Shown piece by piece: positions 15,942 through 24,117 of a DNA stretch of 46,618 nt. The notes beneath the pieces were generated by a model. It saw only the letters and a list, made by a program, of their open reading frames with translations. It ran no database searches and was not told the origin of the DNA. The translations under genes and the position numbers were made by a program. This stretch comes from JBOHNS01 sp050730835 (GTDB taxonomy: Bacteria; Patescibacteriota; Saccharimonadia; Saccharimonadales; UBA4665): NCBI GenBank assembly GCA_050730835.1, contig JBOHNS010000028.1, positions 1-46,618 on the forward strand, in the 5' to 3' direction. Each line of letters starts with the position of its first letter. Position 1 is the stretch's first letter.

Positions 15942-16921
15942 TGGCCGGCATCCTCGGCACCGGCATTCAGGACGGATTGCTGCTCAAACCAGTGCATTAT
16001 GATTGGGCGATGGATTTATACAACCAAGCCGTCGCCAACACTTGGTTCCCGAACGAAATCCAACTGGCGCAAGATTTAGCCGATTGGCAAAAAATGAGCC
16101 ACGAAGAAAAGCACGCCCTGGAATTTTTAATGAGCTACTTTAACCCCAACGAACTATTGGTCAATAAAGCCCTGGCCTTCGGCGTTTATCCGTATTTGAA
16201 TGCCGCCGAATGCCACTTATATTTGGCCAAGCAAATGTGGGAAGAGGCCAACCATTGCATGGCGTTTGAGTACGTGCTAGAAACTTTTCCGATTGACCGC
16301 GAAAAAGCCTATGCCGCGCACGTCGAAACGCCGAGCATGGCCAAAAAAGAAGCTTTCGAAACCAAATTCATCAAACGCATGAGTGAGCAAACGCTGGACA
16401 TTTCGACCACCGCCGGCAAGCAAAATTTTATCCGCAATTTGATCGCCTATAACATTATTTTGGAAGGCATTTGGTTTTACAGCGGCTTCATGGTGGCGCT
16501 CAGTTTTCGCCAGCGCAATTTGCTGCGCAATTTTGCCAGCCTGATCGAGTGGGTGGTGCGCGATGAAAGCCTGCATTTGAAGTTCGGCATCAACCTAATT
16601 TTGACGGTACTCGAAGAAAACAAAGATTTGCAAACGCCCGAATTTGCCGCCGAAATCAAGCAAATGGTTCTGGACGGCGTCGACATGGAAGAGCAATACA
16701 ACCGCGATTTGCTGCCCGGCGGCATCCTGGGTTTGAACGCCGATTACATCAATCAATACGTCAAATATCTGGCCGATCGCCGGCTGGAAGAGCTCGGTTT
16801 TGAGCCGCATTACAAAGTCAGCAATCCCGCCAAATGGATGGCGGCCGCCAACGACACGCTGCAGCTCGTCAACTTTTTCGAGGCGACCAATACCAGCTAC
16901 GAAGTCGGCGGCAAGCAGTAG
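15941..16921 (+). CDS. nrdB: Ribonucleotide reductase small subunit, class Ic-like (Mn/Fe)
   Basis: NrdB is a ferritin-like protein that generates and holds the radical oxidant. Metal ligands by alignment to E. coli NrdB are E71 (E. coli D84), E102, H105, E175, E209 and H212. The position of the radical tyrosine (E. coli Y122) is F109, in the run EEANHCMAFEY. Glu at the first ligand together with Phe at the Tyr position is the signature of class Ic enzymes such as that of Chlamydia, which use a Mn(IV)/Fe(III) cofactor and no tyrosyl radical. The 326-residue length is normal. It overlaps the preceding gene by one base. The next gene is a manganese transporter. Confidence 0.93.
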   Translation: MAGILGTGIQDGLLLKPVHYDWAMDLYNQAVANTWFPNEIQLAQDLADWQKMSHEEKHALEFLMSYFNPNELLVNKALAFGVYPYLNAAECHLYLAKQMWEEANHCMAFEYVLETFPIDREKAYAAHVETPSMAKKEAFETKFIKRMSEQTLDISTTAGKQNFIRNLIAYNIILEGIWFYSGFMVALSFRQRNLLRNFASLIEWVVRDESLHLKFGINLILTVLEENKDLQTPEFAAEIKQMVLDGVDMEEQYNRDLLPGGILGLNADYINQYVKYLADRRLEELGFEPHYKVSNPAKWMAAANDTLQLVNFFEATNTSYEVGGKQ

Positions 16922-17011
16922 AAGCAAAAACTATGTATTTAAGCTTGATTGTTTGAGCTATTTTTGGCTTAATTATTGACTTTTAATTCTTGATTCTAAT
17001 GCTAAAACAAA

Positions 17012-18223
17012 ATGCCAAAAGCCACTAAAAAATTCAAAACTTTGAGCCTGCTCGGTCCGGCTTTTGTGGCGGCCATTGCCTACGTTGATCCGGGCAATTT
17101 TGCCAGCAATTTAACAGCCGGCAGCGAGTATGGTTATTTGCTTTTGTGGGTGGTTGTGGCGGCCAATTTGATGGCCGGTTTGGTGCAGTATTTGTCGGCC
17201 AAGGTTGGCTTGGTGACCGGCCAGTCGCTGCCGGAATTAGTCCGCCATAAATTGCCAAAGCGCGCCATAATTATGTATTGGCTGCAGGCCGAACTCGTGG
17301 CCGCAGCGACCGACATTGCCGAAGTTTTGGGCGGCGCCATCGCCCTCAAATTGTTGTTTAATTTGCCGCTGATTGCCGGCGGGCTAATCGCCGGCCTAGC
17401 CTCAATTTTATTGTTAATGATTCAAGGCCGGCGCGGACAGAAAACATTTGAGCGTGTCATGTTCGGACTGCTGCTGATTATTCCGATTGGTTTTATCGCC
17501 GGCTTGATTTTGCGGCCGGCGCATGTCAACGGTTTGTTGCAGGGTTTGATTCCTGGATTTCGCGGCCAAAACAGCCTGCTGCTGGCCACTAGCATTTTGG
17601 GCGCCACAGTCATGCCGCATGTGATTTATCTGCATTCGGCGCTGGCCCGCGATCGCCACGGCAGGGCGCGCTCGGACAAATTAAAAAGTTTATTAAAGAC
17701 CACCAAAATTGATGTCGGCCTGGCCATGTTAATCGCCGGCGGCGTCAATATCGCCATGCTTTTATTGGCCGCCGCGGCATTACGCGGCGCGGCCGGCACC
17801 AGCAGTTTGGCCGGCGCTTATCAGGCATTCAATCATTTTATTAATCCCCTTGTGGCCACGCTTTTTGCCGTTGGTTTGTTGGTTTCCGGCCTAGCCTCAA
17901 CGTCCGTTGGTTGCTACGCTGGCTCGGTAATTATGGGCGGTTTAATGCGCCGGCAAATTCCAATAATAGTGCGCCGCCTAATCACACTTTTGCCAGCCCT
18001 AACCATCATCGCCGCCGGCGTAAGCCCCACCAAAGCCCTGGTTTTATCGCAAGTCGTCCTATCATTCGGCATCCCGCTAGCCATCATCCCGCTCGTCAAA
18101 CTAACCAACTCTAAAAAAATCATGGGCGAGTTTGTTAATCGCAGGCTGGCGGCCAGCGTGGCCTGGCTGGCGACAGCGGCGATAATGGCTCTAGATTGTT
18201 TGCTGGTGGTGTTTGTTTTCTAA
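17012..18223 (+). CDS. mntH: Nramp-family divalent metal (Mn2+) transporter
   Basis: This proton-coupled importer of Mn2+ and related ions has 403 residues and about 11 transmembrane helices. The Nramp signatures are present: DPGNFASNLTAGSEYGY near residue 27 in TM1 with the metal-binding DPGN, and the TM6 motif ATVMPHVIYLHSAL near 198 with MPH. It lies 90 bases after nrdB on the same strand. The gap holds TTGACT (16976-16981) and TAATGC-like boxes just before the ATG, so it may have its own nearly leaderless promoter. Placement after a class Ic reductase gene suggests that it feeds manganese to NrdB; this is inference from context. Confidence 0.92.
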   Translation: MPKATKKFKTLSLLGPAFVAAIAYVDPGNFASNLTAGSEYGYLLLWVVVAANLMAGLVQYLSAKVGLVTGQSLPELVRHKLPKRAIIMYWLQAELVAAATDIAEVLGGAIALKLLFNLPLIAGGLIAGLASILLLMIQGRRGQKTFERVMFGLLLIIPIGFIAGLILRPAHVNGLLQGLIPGFRGQNSLLLATSILGATVMPHVIYLHSALARDRHGRARSDKLKSLLKTTKIDVGLAMLIAGGVNIAMLLLAAAALRGAAGTSSLAGAYQAFNHFINPLVATLFAVGLLVSGLASTSVGCYAGSVIMGGLMRRQIPIIVRRLITLLPALTIIAAGVSPTKALVLSQVVLSFGIPLAIIPLVKLTNSKKIMGEFVNRRLAASVAWLATAAIMALDCLLVVFVF

Positions 18224-18235
18224 TGAACTTCCAAA

Positions 18236-19516
18236 CTAGCTTTCGTCACTAGGCAGTGGGAATTTTAGGGCGAAATTTTTGACTTCCAGTCTTAGCTTGG
18301 CTAATTTTGTTGGATCGCCTCTGGCGTCGATGGCAGTTTTCAGCCATTCGGCAATAGTAATCATGTCGGTTTCGGTCAAACCGCGAGTGGTGATGGCTGG
18401 GGTGCCGAGGCGGATGCCGCTCGGCGCAAAGCGCGGCAAAGGATCGTCAGCCACGGCGTTTTTGTTGAGCGTTAGACCGATTTTGTCCAGCGTTTCTTCG
18501 ACGATTTTGCCGTCCAGGCCGAAACTTTTGTGCACGTCGGCTAATATTAAATGATTGTCGGTGCCGCCAGCGATTAGTTTGAAGCCGCGGTTTATCATTT
18601 CATCGGCCAGGGTTTTGGAATTTTGCAAAATTTGGCTAGCATAAGTTTTGAACTGCGGCTGCAGCGCTTCATGAAAAGCCACGGCTTTGGCCGCGATAAT
18701 GTGCATGTGCGGGCCGCCTTGCATGCCGGGAAAAACTGCGCGGTCGATGAGTGTCGGGATATTTTCTAGCGTTTTTTCGGGAGCTTTCAAAGGATTGCCG
18801 ACAAGGCCTTGGCTCAAAATCAAGCCGCCGCGCGGGCCGCGCAAAGTTTTGTGCGTCGTTGTAGTAATTACATGAAAGCCAAAGTCAAACGGATTTTTGG
18901 CCACGCCCGCAGCAATTAATCCGGCAATATGCGCCATATCCGCCATCAAAAGTGCGCCGACTTCCTGACCGATTTCGGCGAATTTGGCGTAGTCTAATTC
19001 TCTAGGATAAGCGCTAAAGCCGGCCAGAATAATTTTCGGCTTATGCTTAATGGCCTGGGTGCGTAATTCGTCATAATCGATTTCGCCAGTTTCGATATTT
19101 TTCATGCCATAGCGCACGAAATTATATAAATGAGCGCTGCGCGTCACCGGCGCGCCGTGCGTCAAATGCCCGCCGTGGCTAAGTTCCATGGCCAAAACCG
19201 TGTCGCTCGGCTCGAGCCAAGCGCTATAAACCGCTTCATTGGCCGGAGCACCGGAATGCGACTGGACGTTGGCGTGGTCGGCGCGGAATAATTTTTTAGC
19301 GCGCTCTATTGCTAGTGTTTCGATTTGGTCAGTATTTTCCTGCCCGCCGTAATATCTTTTGCCCGGATAGCCTTCGGAATATTTATTAGTATAAACGCTG
19401 CCCATGGCATTTAAAACATCGCGCGAAACATAATTTTCCGATGGAATTAATTCCAACCCCTCGCGCTGCCGTTTTTCCTCAGCCACAATCAACCGCGCAA
19501 TTTCATCATCTTTCAT
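18236..19516 (-). CDS. glyA: Serine hydroxymethyltransferase
   Basis: This 426-residue PLP enzyme converts serine and tetrahydrofolate to glycine and methylene-THF, the source of one-carbon units for thymidylate and purines. Visible signatures are LIPSENYVSRDVL near residue 20, YSEGYPGKRYYGG near 48, the SGAPAN block near 91, and the PLP-lysine motif ITTTTHKTLRGPRGG near 215-229. Length and full domain order are normal. It converges with mntH, only 12 bases between the stops, and diverges from murA. A Shine-Dalgarno-like TAGGGG lies about 8 bases before the ATG. Confidence 0.96.
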   Translation of the reverse strand: MKDDEIARLIVAEEKRQREGLELIPSENYVSRDVLNAMGSVYTNKYSEGYPGKRYYGGQENTDQIETLAIERAKKLFRADHANVQSHSGAPANEAVYSAWLEPSDTVLAMELSHGGHLTHGAPVTRSAHLYNFVRYGMKNIETGEIDYDELRTQAIKHKPKIILAGFSAYPRELDYAKFAEIGQEVGALLMADMAHIAGLIAAGVAKNPFDFGFHVITTTTHKTLRGPRGGLILSQGLVGNPLKAPEKTLENIPTLIDRAVFPGMQGGPHMHIIAAKAVAFHEALQPQFKTYASQILQNSKTLADEMINRGFKLIAGGTDNHLILADVHKSFGLDGKIVEETLDKIGLTLNKNAVADDPLPRFAPSGIRLGTPAITTRGLTETDMITIAEWLKTAIDARGDPTKLAKLRLEVKNFALKFPLPSDES

Positions 19517-19557
19517 AAGTTAAACCCCTACCATATCGAACAAGATTTATAACTACC

Positions 19558-19585
19558 TTGCTACTTGCTACTTGCTACTTGCTAC
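19558..19585. repeat. Heptamer tandem repeat TTGCTAC x4
   Basis: Four exact copies of TTGCTAC lie in the glyA-murA intergenic region. An inverted GTAGCA follows at about 19595, so a hairpin with the array is possible. The related string CTGCTACC occurs in the repeat at 8296-8337. Confidence 0.85.
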
Positions 19586-19655
19586 TATCCATTGTAGCAG
19601 TTGCCATAAAGGATTATAGTAACAACTATTGCTTTTGTTCGGATTATTAAAAATA

Positions 19656-19684
19656 TTGATGTTTAATATCACATTTGATATTCT
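19656..19684 (+). promoter_or_regulatory. murA promoter with embedded operator-like inverted repeat
   Basis: The -35 TTGATG (19656-19661), a 17-base spacer and the -10 TATTCT (19679-19684) lie just before the ATG at 19694, so the transcript is probably leaderless. Between and overlapping the boxes is a perfect inverted repeat, AATATCA-CATT-TGATATT (19665-19682). This is the size and symmetry expected for a Cro/CI-type repressor site. Because the gene product starts with such an HTH domain, autoregulation is plausible. Confidence 0.65.
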
Positions 19685-19693
19685 AAAATAATT

Positions 19694-21217
19694 ATGGTTG
19701 AAACTAATGAAAAAATTGGGCAGCTGATCGCCCAGGTACGCCAAGATAGAAATTTAACTCAGACAGACTTTGCCAAAGAGCTTGGTACCAGCCAATCGGC
19801 CGTCAACCGCATGGAGCGCGGCCGGCAAAACATGAGCCTGGAAATCCTGGCGAGAATTAGCGATGTTTTGAATAAACAGCTACTGGCTATAAATAGCACC
19901 GGCGCGGTTAGTTTGCGCATTGAAGGCGGCCACGAACTGCACGGCGCGATTAAGCTCAAAACCAGTAAAAATGCGGCTGTCGGATTGTTGTGTGCCAGCT
20001 TGCTAAATTACGGCGTGACGCGCTTTAAAAATTTTCCCAAAATTGAAGAAGTATTTCGCATAATCGAAGTGCTGGAAAGTATCGGCGTGCAAGTTAAATG
20101 GGTTGGCGGCAACGACCTGGAAATTCGCCGGCCGGCAAAATTAAAACTGGATAAACTAGATGTCGAAGCCGCTAGAAAAACCCGTAGCGTATTAATGATG
20201 ATCGGCCCGCTCATCCACGATTACAAAGAATTCAAAATCCCCTACGCCGGCGGCTGCAAACTGGGCGCGCGCACCGTTGCGCCGCATCTTTTTGCGCTGG
20301 AAGAGTTCGGCGTTAATATCGTCGCGCACAAAGGCAGCTACCGGGTCGCCGTCAATAAAAAACCGGCCGGACGGTTTACGCTTTATGAATCAGGCAATAC
20401 CGTGACCGAAAACGCTTTGTTCGCGGCCGCGCGCACGCCGGAAGAAACGGTTATCCAGGCCGCCAGCGGCGATTATATGATCCAGGACGTCTGCCACTTT
20501 TTGCAAAAACTGGGCGTCAAAATCGAGGGCATCGGCACGCAATTTTTAACTATCCGCGGTCTGCCGGAAATCAAAAAGAATGTTACATTCTCGCCGACCG
20601 AAGACCCGATTGAAGCCATGTTTTTTATCGCCGCGGCGGTTACCACCAATTCCAAAATTACCATTGAGCGCGTGCCCTACATTTGGATTGGCCTGGAGCT
20701 AGAAAAGCTCAAAAAAATGGGACTGAAATTTGAATTATCGAAACCATACAAATCAGCCAACGGCATGATAGATCTGGCGGACCTGACAATCGAAAAACAT
20801 AACGGCAGCCTGCGCGCGGCGATTGATAAGTTGCATCCGAATCTTTACCCAGGGCTAAACCCCGACAATCTGCCGTATTTTGTATTGATCGCGTCGGTCG
20901 CCAAAGGCCGCACCCTGATTCATGACTGGATGTACGAAAGCCGCGCGCTGCACTATACGGAACTTAATAAAATCGGCGCGTCCGTCGAGCTGGCCGACCC
21001 GTACCGCGTGTTCGTAAACGGACCGGTGAAATTCGTGAAAGCCTACGTCAGCTGTCCGCCGGCGCTGCGCCCAGCCTCGCTATTGCTGATTGGGATGCTG
21101 GCCGCCGATGGCATTTCCACGCTGCGCGATATTTACACCATCAACCGCGGCTACGAAGATTTGGCCCAGCGGCTAAACTCCATCGGCGCCCATATCACAG
21201 TGTTGCACGAAATTTAG
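19694..21217 (+). CDS. murA: HTH-MurA fusion (UDP-GlcNAc 1-carboxyvinyltransferase with N-terminal XRE domain)
   Basis: MurA transfers enolpyruvate from PEP to UDP-GlcNAc, the first step of peptidoglycan synthesis. Here residues about 8-65 form a clean Cro/CI helix-turn-helix (LTQTDFAKELGTSQSAVNRMERG), then the EPSP-synthase-like fold runs from about 73 to the end at 507. The catalytic Cys is C188 in AGGCKLGAR; subtracting the extra domain it aligns with E. coli C115. The Lys22/Asn23-like motif is LKTSKNAAVG near 95. Usual MurA is about 420 residues, so the extra 75-80 are the HTH. The fusion could repress its own promoter, which carries a matching inverted repeat. The enzyme part is moderately divergent. 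Confidence 0.85.
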   Translation: MVETNEKIGQLIAQVRQDRNLTQTDFAKELGTSQSAVNRMERGRQNMSLEILARISDVLNKQLLAINSTGAVSLRIEGGHELHGAIKLKTSKNAAVGLLCASLLNYGVTRFKNFPKIEEVFRIIEVLESIGVQVKWVGGNDLEIRRPAKLKLDKLDVEAARKTRSVLMMIGPLIHDYKEFKIPYAGGCKLGARTVAPHLFALEEFGVNIVAHKGSYRVAVNKKPAGRFTLYESGNTVTENALFAAARTPEETVIQAASGDYMIQDVCHFLQKLGVKIEGIGTQFLTIRGLPEIKKNVTFSPTEDPIEAMFFIAAAVTTNSKITIERVPYIWIGLELEKLKKMGLKFELSKPYKSANGMIDLADLTIEKHNGSLRAAIDKLHPNLYPGLNPDNLPYFVLIASVAKGRTLIHDWMYESRALHYTELNKIGASVELADPYRVFVNGPVKFVKAYVSCPPALRPASLLLIGMLAADGISTLRDIYTINRGYEDLAQRLNSIGAHITVLHEI

Positions 21218-21221
21218 TAGC

Positions 21222-21809
21222 CTAGCTTTTTTGCAATAATTCTGCCAGGGCTTTTAGGACTGACGCTACAGAATCCGAGACATCTTTTTCGCCATCAACC
21301 GCTACGGTGTTATAGCCGTGCTCGGCAAAGCTTTTATAATCGTTAATGCGTTGCGCGAGGGTATGGTCGGAGGGACCGTGGCCGCCGGCGTTTTTCCGCT
21401 GCGCGATTCTTTGTTTGGCGGCGGCGGGATCGATCTCGACTTCTACTACTAGAATCGGCAAGTCGCTGCCATTTTCAGAGACGTGAGTTAATAGCCGGCC
21501 GACCATTTTGTTAAAAATTTCCAGGTTCGTAAATGGCTGGTTCCAAATAATAATTTTATGATCAGAAATTCCGGCGTAGGCTTTTGCTCGCAAGAATCTG
21601 TAGGCGTGCAAGCTAGCGTCGACACCTTCCGTGGTTAAAGCTTTTACGTGTTCGAGGTATTCTTTTGATTGATAATCCGTGGCGTCCGGGTCAAGCATGA
21701 CAACACCATCTCGCGGAAATGCTTTTTGCAGCGACTTAGCCAAATAAGACTTGCCGCTGCCCGGCAAGCCTCTTATTAGAATCAAAACCGGGTGTCTTAA
21801 TAGTTCCAT
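21222..21809 (-). CDS. P-loop kinase-like ATPase
   Basis: This 195-residue protein has a Walker A RGLPGSGKSYLAKSL at about residues 13-27 and a DPDATDY stretch near 42 that fits the second aspartate of small-molecule or zeta-toxin-like kinases. A lid-type segment rich in Arg/Lys follows near residues 130-150 (AAKQRIAQRKNAGGHGPSD). It is probably a soluble nucleotide- or metabolite-kinase of the AAA_33 type; the substrate is unknown. It converges with murA, the stops almost touching. Codon choice looks less GC-biased than in murA or mraY, so it may be acquired. Confidence 0.65.
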   Translation of the reverse strand: MELLRHPVLILIRGLPGSGKSYLAKSLQKAFPRDGVVMLDPDATDYQSKEYLEHVKALTTEGVDASLHAYRFLRAKAYAGISDHKIIIWNQPFTNLEIFNKMVGRLLTHVSENGSDLPILVVEVEIDPAAAKQRIAQRKNAGGHGPSDHTLAQRINDYKSFAEHGYNTVAVDGEKDVSDSVASVLKALAELLQKS

Positions 21810-21937
21810 AGTTACTCATTTTACATGCTGCCAACGTTAGCCATTTTGATCGATGCAGACTCATGAACTGTCGTGGCCATCGACACCGCACATGCATGAT
21901 ACAATAAATGCCAGGACATGCGCCAATATAAAATTTT

Positions 21938-22963
21938 ATGGTCACACTCGAGCAGCTAACAGACAAAACAGCGACAATCTTTTTGCTAAGCTTTTTGTCG
22001 TTTGGCATAGCTATGCTGCTGACGCCGGTTTATACGCACTTTGCTTATAAACACAAGCTTTGGAAGCGGCATCGCACGCACTCGACAACGGGCGAAAAGC
22101 TAGAAGTTATTAACAAACTGCGCATCAAGCGCGAGATGCCAATTATGGCTGGGCTGGTTACCATCGCGGCTATTACTATTGTAACTTTTGCGTTTAATCT
22201 GAACCGTAATCAGACGTGGTTGCCTTTGGCGGCGCTGCTGGGTGGCGGATTTGTCGGGCTGGTAGATGATATTATCAATATCCGCGGCAAGGGCGGCAAT
22301 TTTGCCGGTTTGCGACCGCTAATAAAATTTTCTATGGTGGCTGCCGTAGCCATAATTACCGCGCTATTTTTCTACTATAAACTAGATTTTACAACCATAC
22401 ATATTCCGTTCGCGGGCAATTTGGCACTTGGTTTGGGCATTATCCCGCTGTTTGTTTTGGTGGTGGTTAGCACCGGCAATGCCGTTAATATTACCGACGG
22501 GCTGGATGGATTGGCGGGCGGCACGCTAATGAGCGCTTACGGCGCGTTCGCCGTGATCGCGGCTCTGCAGGGCAATTTTGGCATTGCCGCGTTTTGCTTG
22601 AGCGCAGCCGGCGCGCTGCTAGCCTACATTTGGTTCAACATTCCGCCAGCGCGGTTTTTTATGGGCGATGTCGGTTCGTTCGCTCTGGGCACGTCGCTCG
22701 GCGTGGTGGCCATGCTAACCGATACTGTGTTTTTGTTGCCGATTATCGCCCTAGTTTTCGTGGCCGAGGCTGGTTCTGTAGTATTGCAGGTAGCGTCCAA
22801 AAAAATTCGCCATCGCAAAATATTTATCGCCTCACCCTTGCATCATCACCTAGAGGCAACCGGCTGGCCAAAAACCAAAGTCACCATGCGCCTATGGGTT
22901 GTCGGCCAAGTCTGCGCGGTGTTAGGCGTTATTCTGGCACTTATTGGCGGCTACATTAGCTAG
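21938..22963 (+). CDS. mraY: Phospho-N-acetylmuramoyl-pentapeptide transferase
   Basis: This 341-residue polytopic enzyme transfers phospho-MurNAc-pentapeptide to undecaprenyl phosphate, making lipid I at the membrane. MraY hallmarks are present: a VGLVDDIINI aspartate pair near residue 107, NAVNITDGLDGLAGG near 186, FMGDVGSFALG near 243, and the MraY-specific PLHHHLEATGWP near 297. The histidine motif separates it from WecA-type transferases. About ten hydrophobic segments are visible. It stands outside a dcw cluster, like murA and murB here, so the cell-wall genes are scattered. Confidence 0.93.
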   Translation: MVTLEQLTDKTATIFLLSFLSFGIAMLLTPVYTHFAYKHKLWKRHRTHSTTGEKLEVINKLRIKREMPIMAGLVTIAAITIVTFAFNLNRNQTWLPLAALLGGGFVGLVDDIINIRGKGGNFAGLRPLIKFSMVAAVAIITALFFYYKLDFTTIHIPFAGNLALGLGIIPLFVLVVVSTGNAVNITDGLDGLAGGTLMSAYGAFAVIAALQGNFGIAAFCLSAAGALLAYIWFNIPPARFFMGDVGSFALGTSLGVVAMLTDTVFLLPIIALVFVAEAGSVVLQVASKKIRHRKIFIASPLHHHLEATGWPKTKVTMRLWVVGQVCAVLGVILALIGGYIS

Positions 22964-23135
22964 ACAACAAGAATTATAGACAACAGTTAAGAAGATTACT
23001 AAAGTTCTAGTCTTACTTTTCTAATAATTTCGCCCCAAACTGCAATTAAAATTGATAGGTCCGGACTGCTTACTACTTTTTTACTTGCTGCTAACTTGCT
23101 GCGTCCATATCCAGAAATGCAACAGCCCTAACGCT

Positions 23136-23462
23136 CTATTTGGATTTTTTGCCGACGTGATGGGCTCTGTCGGTGGCTGAGCCCAAAAATCTTAAAACAG
23201 CGATAATGGCCACGCCAAACAGCGCGTAAATCACCATAGCAAACAGCGTCGAAAAATCAAGCACGTGGTTGCGGCCAATAATCGTCGTCTGAAAAATCCC
23301 GCGAAATGGCTGCAGCAAAGTGTTGCTGGAAGTATAAATAAAGTGCACAAAACTATTGGCGCCATTAGCCGCAAAAAAGCGCAGCACAACCCGGAACGCC
23401 AAAAATAGCTCGGCGATAACCAAAAACAAATCCACTACCCCAGCTGCAAATCGACTTAGCAT
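23136..23462 (-). CDS. YggT family membrane protein
   Basis: This 108-residue protein has two hydrophobic regions (about 8-35 and 68-92) and the YggT pattern: FRVVLRFFAANGAN, then YTSSNTLLQPFRGIF with the conserved P-F/L-R. YggT proteins are small membrane proteins associated with envelope stress, ion homeostasis or, in some bacteria, cell division. The C-terminus is basic (HHVGKKSK). An AGGAG-like site lies before the ATG. It stands alone, divergent from the tRNA genes. Confidence 0.75.
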   Translation of the reverse strand: MLSRFAAGVVDLFLVIAELFLAFRVVLRFFAANGANSFVHFIYTSSNTLLQPFRGIFQTTIIGRNHVLDFSTLFAMVIYALFGVAIIAVLRFLGSATDRAHHVGKKSK

Positions 23463-23591
23463 TTTTTCTCCTTCAAAAAATTATCTTAAACGTATTTGAT
23501 AATTTGATTATAGCAATAAATGCTAGCTAGCGAAATATCAAGTTTTCGGGCTTAAAAAAGTGTATAATCATATCTGTTATTTAAAATTAGC

Positions 23592-23666
23592 GCGAGCGTA
23601 GTACAACGGTTAGTATACAAGTTTTCCAAACTTGGGACGCGGGTTCGATTCCCGCCACTCGCACCA
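23592..23666 (+). tRNA. tRNA-Gly (anticodon UCC)
   Basis: Standard cloverleaf; the anticodon arm CAAGU-UUUCCAA-ACUUG gives UCC, and CCA is encoded. The acceptor stem has one C-A mismatch at position 6:67. A TATAAT box lies about 30 bases upstream. Confidence 0.92.
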
Positions 23667-23815
23667 GCTTTGTCATTTTTCAAGGCAAAGCCATTAACAA
23701 TTTACAATTAACCAATTGCCATTTTTGGCCAAGAGTTTTTTATAAGCTTTTGAGTATTAATAATCTCAGTCGCCAGGCTGGCTAAACATTGCTATTTGTA
23801 ATTTGCTAATTGATA

Positions 23816-23842
23816 ACGGCTTTTGCTTGTCAAGCAAAAGCC
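23816..23842. repeat. 12-bp perfect hairpin just upstream of tRNA-Arg(UCU)
   Basis: CGGCTTTTGCTT pairs with AAGCAAAAGCCG over a 3-base loop. There is no T-run, so it is not an intrinsic terminator. It ends two bases before the tRNA and resembles the TTTTGCC/GGCAAAA hairpins upstream of tRNA-Lys and tRNA-CAU. Confidence 0.75.
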
Positions 23843-23844
23843 GC

Positions 23845-23921
23845 GCCCCGATAGCTCAGTGGATAAGAGCAGAGGACTTCTAAGCCTAAGGCCGTTGGTT
23901 CGAATCCAACTCGGGGCACCA
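23845..23921 (+). tRNA. tRNA-Arg (anticodon UCU)
   Basis: Acceptor GCCCCGA pairs with UCGGGGC; D and T arms are normal and CCA is encoded. The loop CUUCUAA gives anticodon UCU. The anticodon stem is weak: only three pairs (AGG/CCU), with G27-A43 and A31-G39 mismatched. Confidence 0.85.
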
Positions 23922-23987
23922 AGCCAATTTTTAAAATAATGCCGAACAGGGCGAGAGTTTAATTATGCTTAAATTCCTGATTATTGA

Positions 23988-24017
23988 TTGTCACAGCTTG
24001 AAATTATTTGCTATAAT
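23988..24017 (+). promoter_or_regulatory. Promoter of the MFS leader transcript
   Basis: TTGTCA (23988-23993), 18 bases, and a perfect TATAAT (24012-24017). The expected start near 24024 leaves a leader of about 190 bases before the MFS gene. Confidence 0.75.
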
Positions 24018-24029
24018 TAGCGGCAGAAA

Positions 24030-24117
24030 CAAATGTTCCGGGGCCAATAAGTTTTGAACTTTTGGCTGGCCGCAGAGCGAAATATTCGCTTGTAGTAAGC
24101 TTGGAACAGCTTACATC
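24030..24117 (+). promoter_or_regulatory. Structured leader RNA upstream of MFS exporter, candidate riboswitch
   Basis: Three hairpins fold in series: GCCAA-T-AAGTT with AACTT-TTGGC (24043-24066), AGCGAA/TTCGCT (24076-24090) and GTAAGC/GCTTAC (24095-24114). The loop of the third (TTGGAACA, 24101-24108) contains GGAACA, which is exactly complementary to TGTTCC at 24034-24039 at the 5' edge, so a pseudoknot is possible. A strong terminator follows at once. The layout is that of a transcriptional riboswitch or attenuator; I do not recognise a known class. Confidence 0.6.

Noticed and set aside
22964..23135. Possible small RNA between mraY and the YggT gene
   Set aside because: Only scattered TTGCTGC-like strings and no stable hairpin, promoter or terminator could be found.
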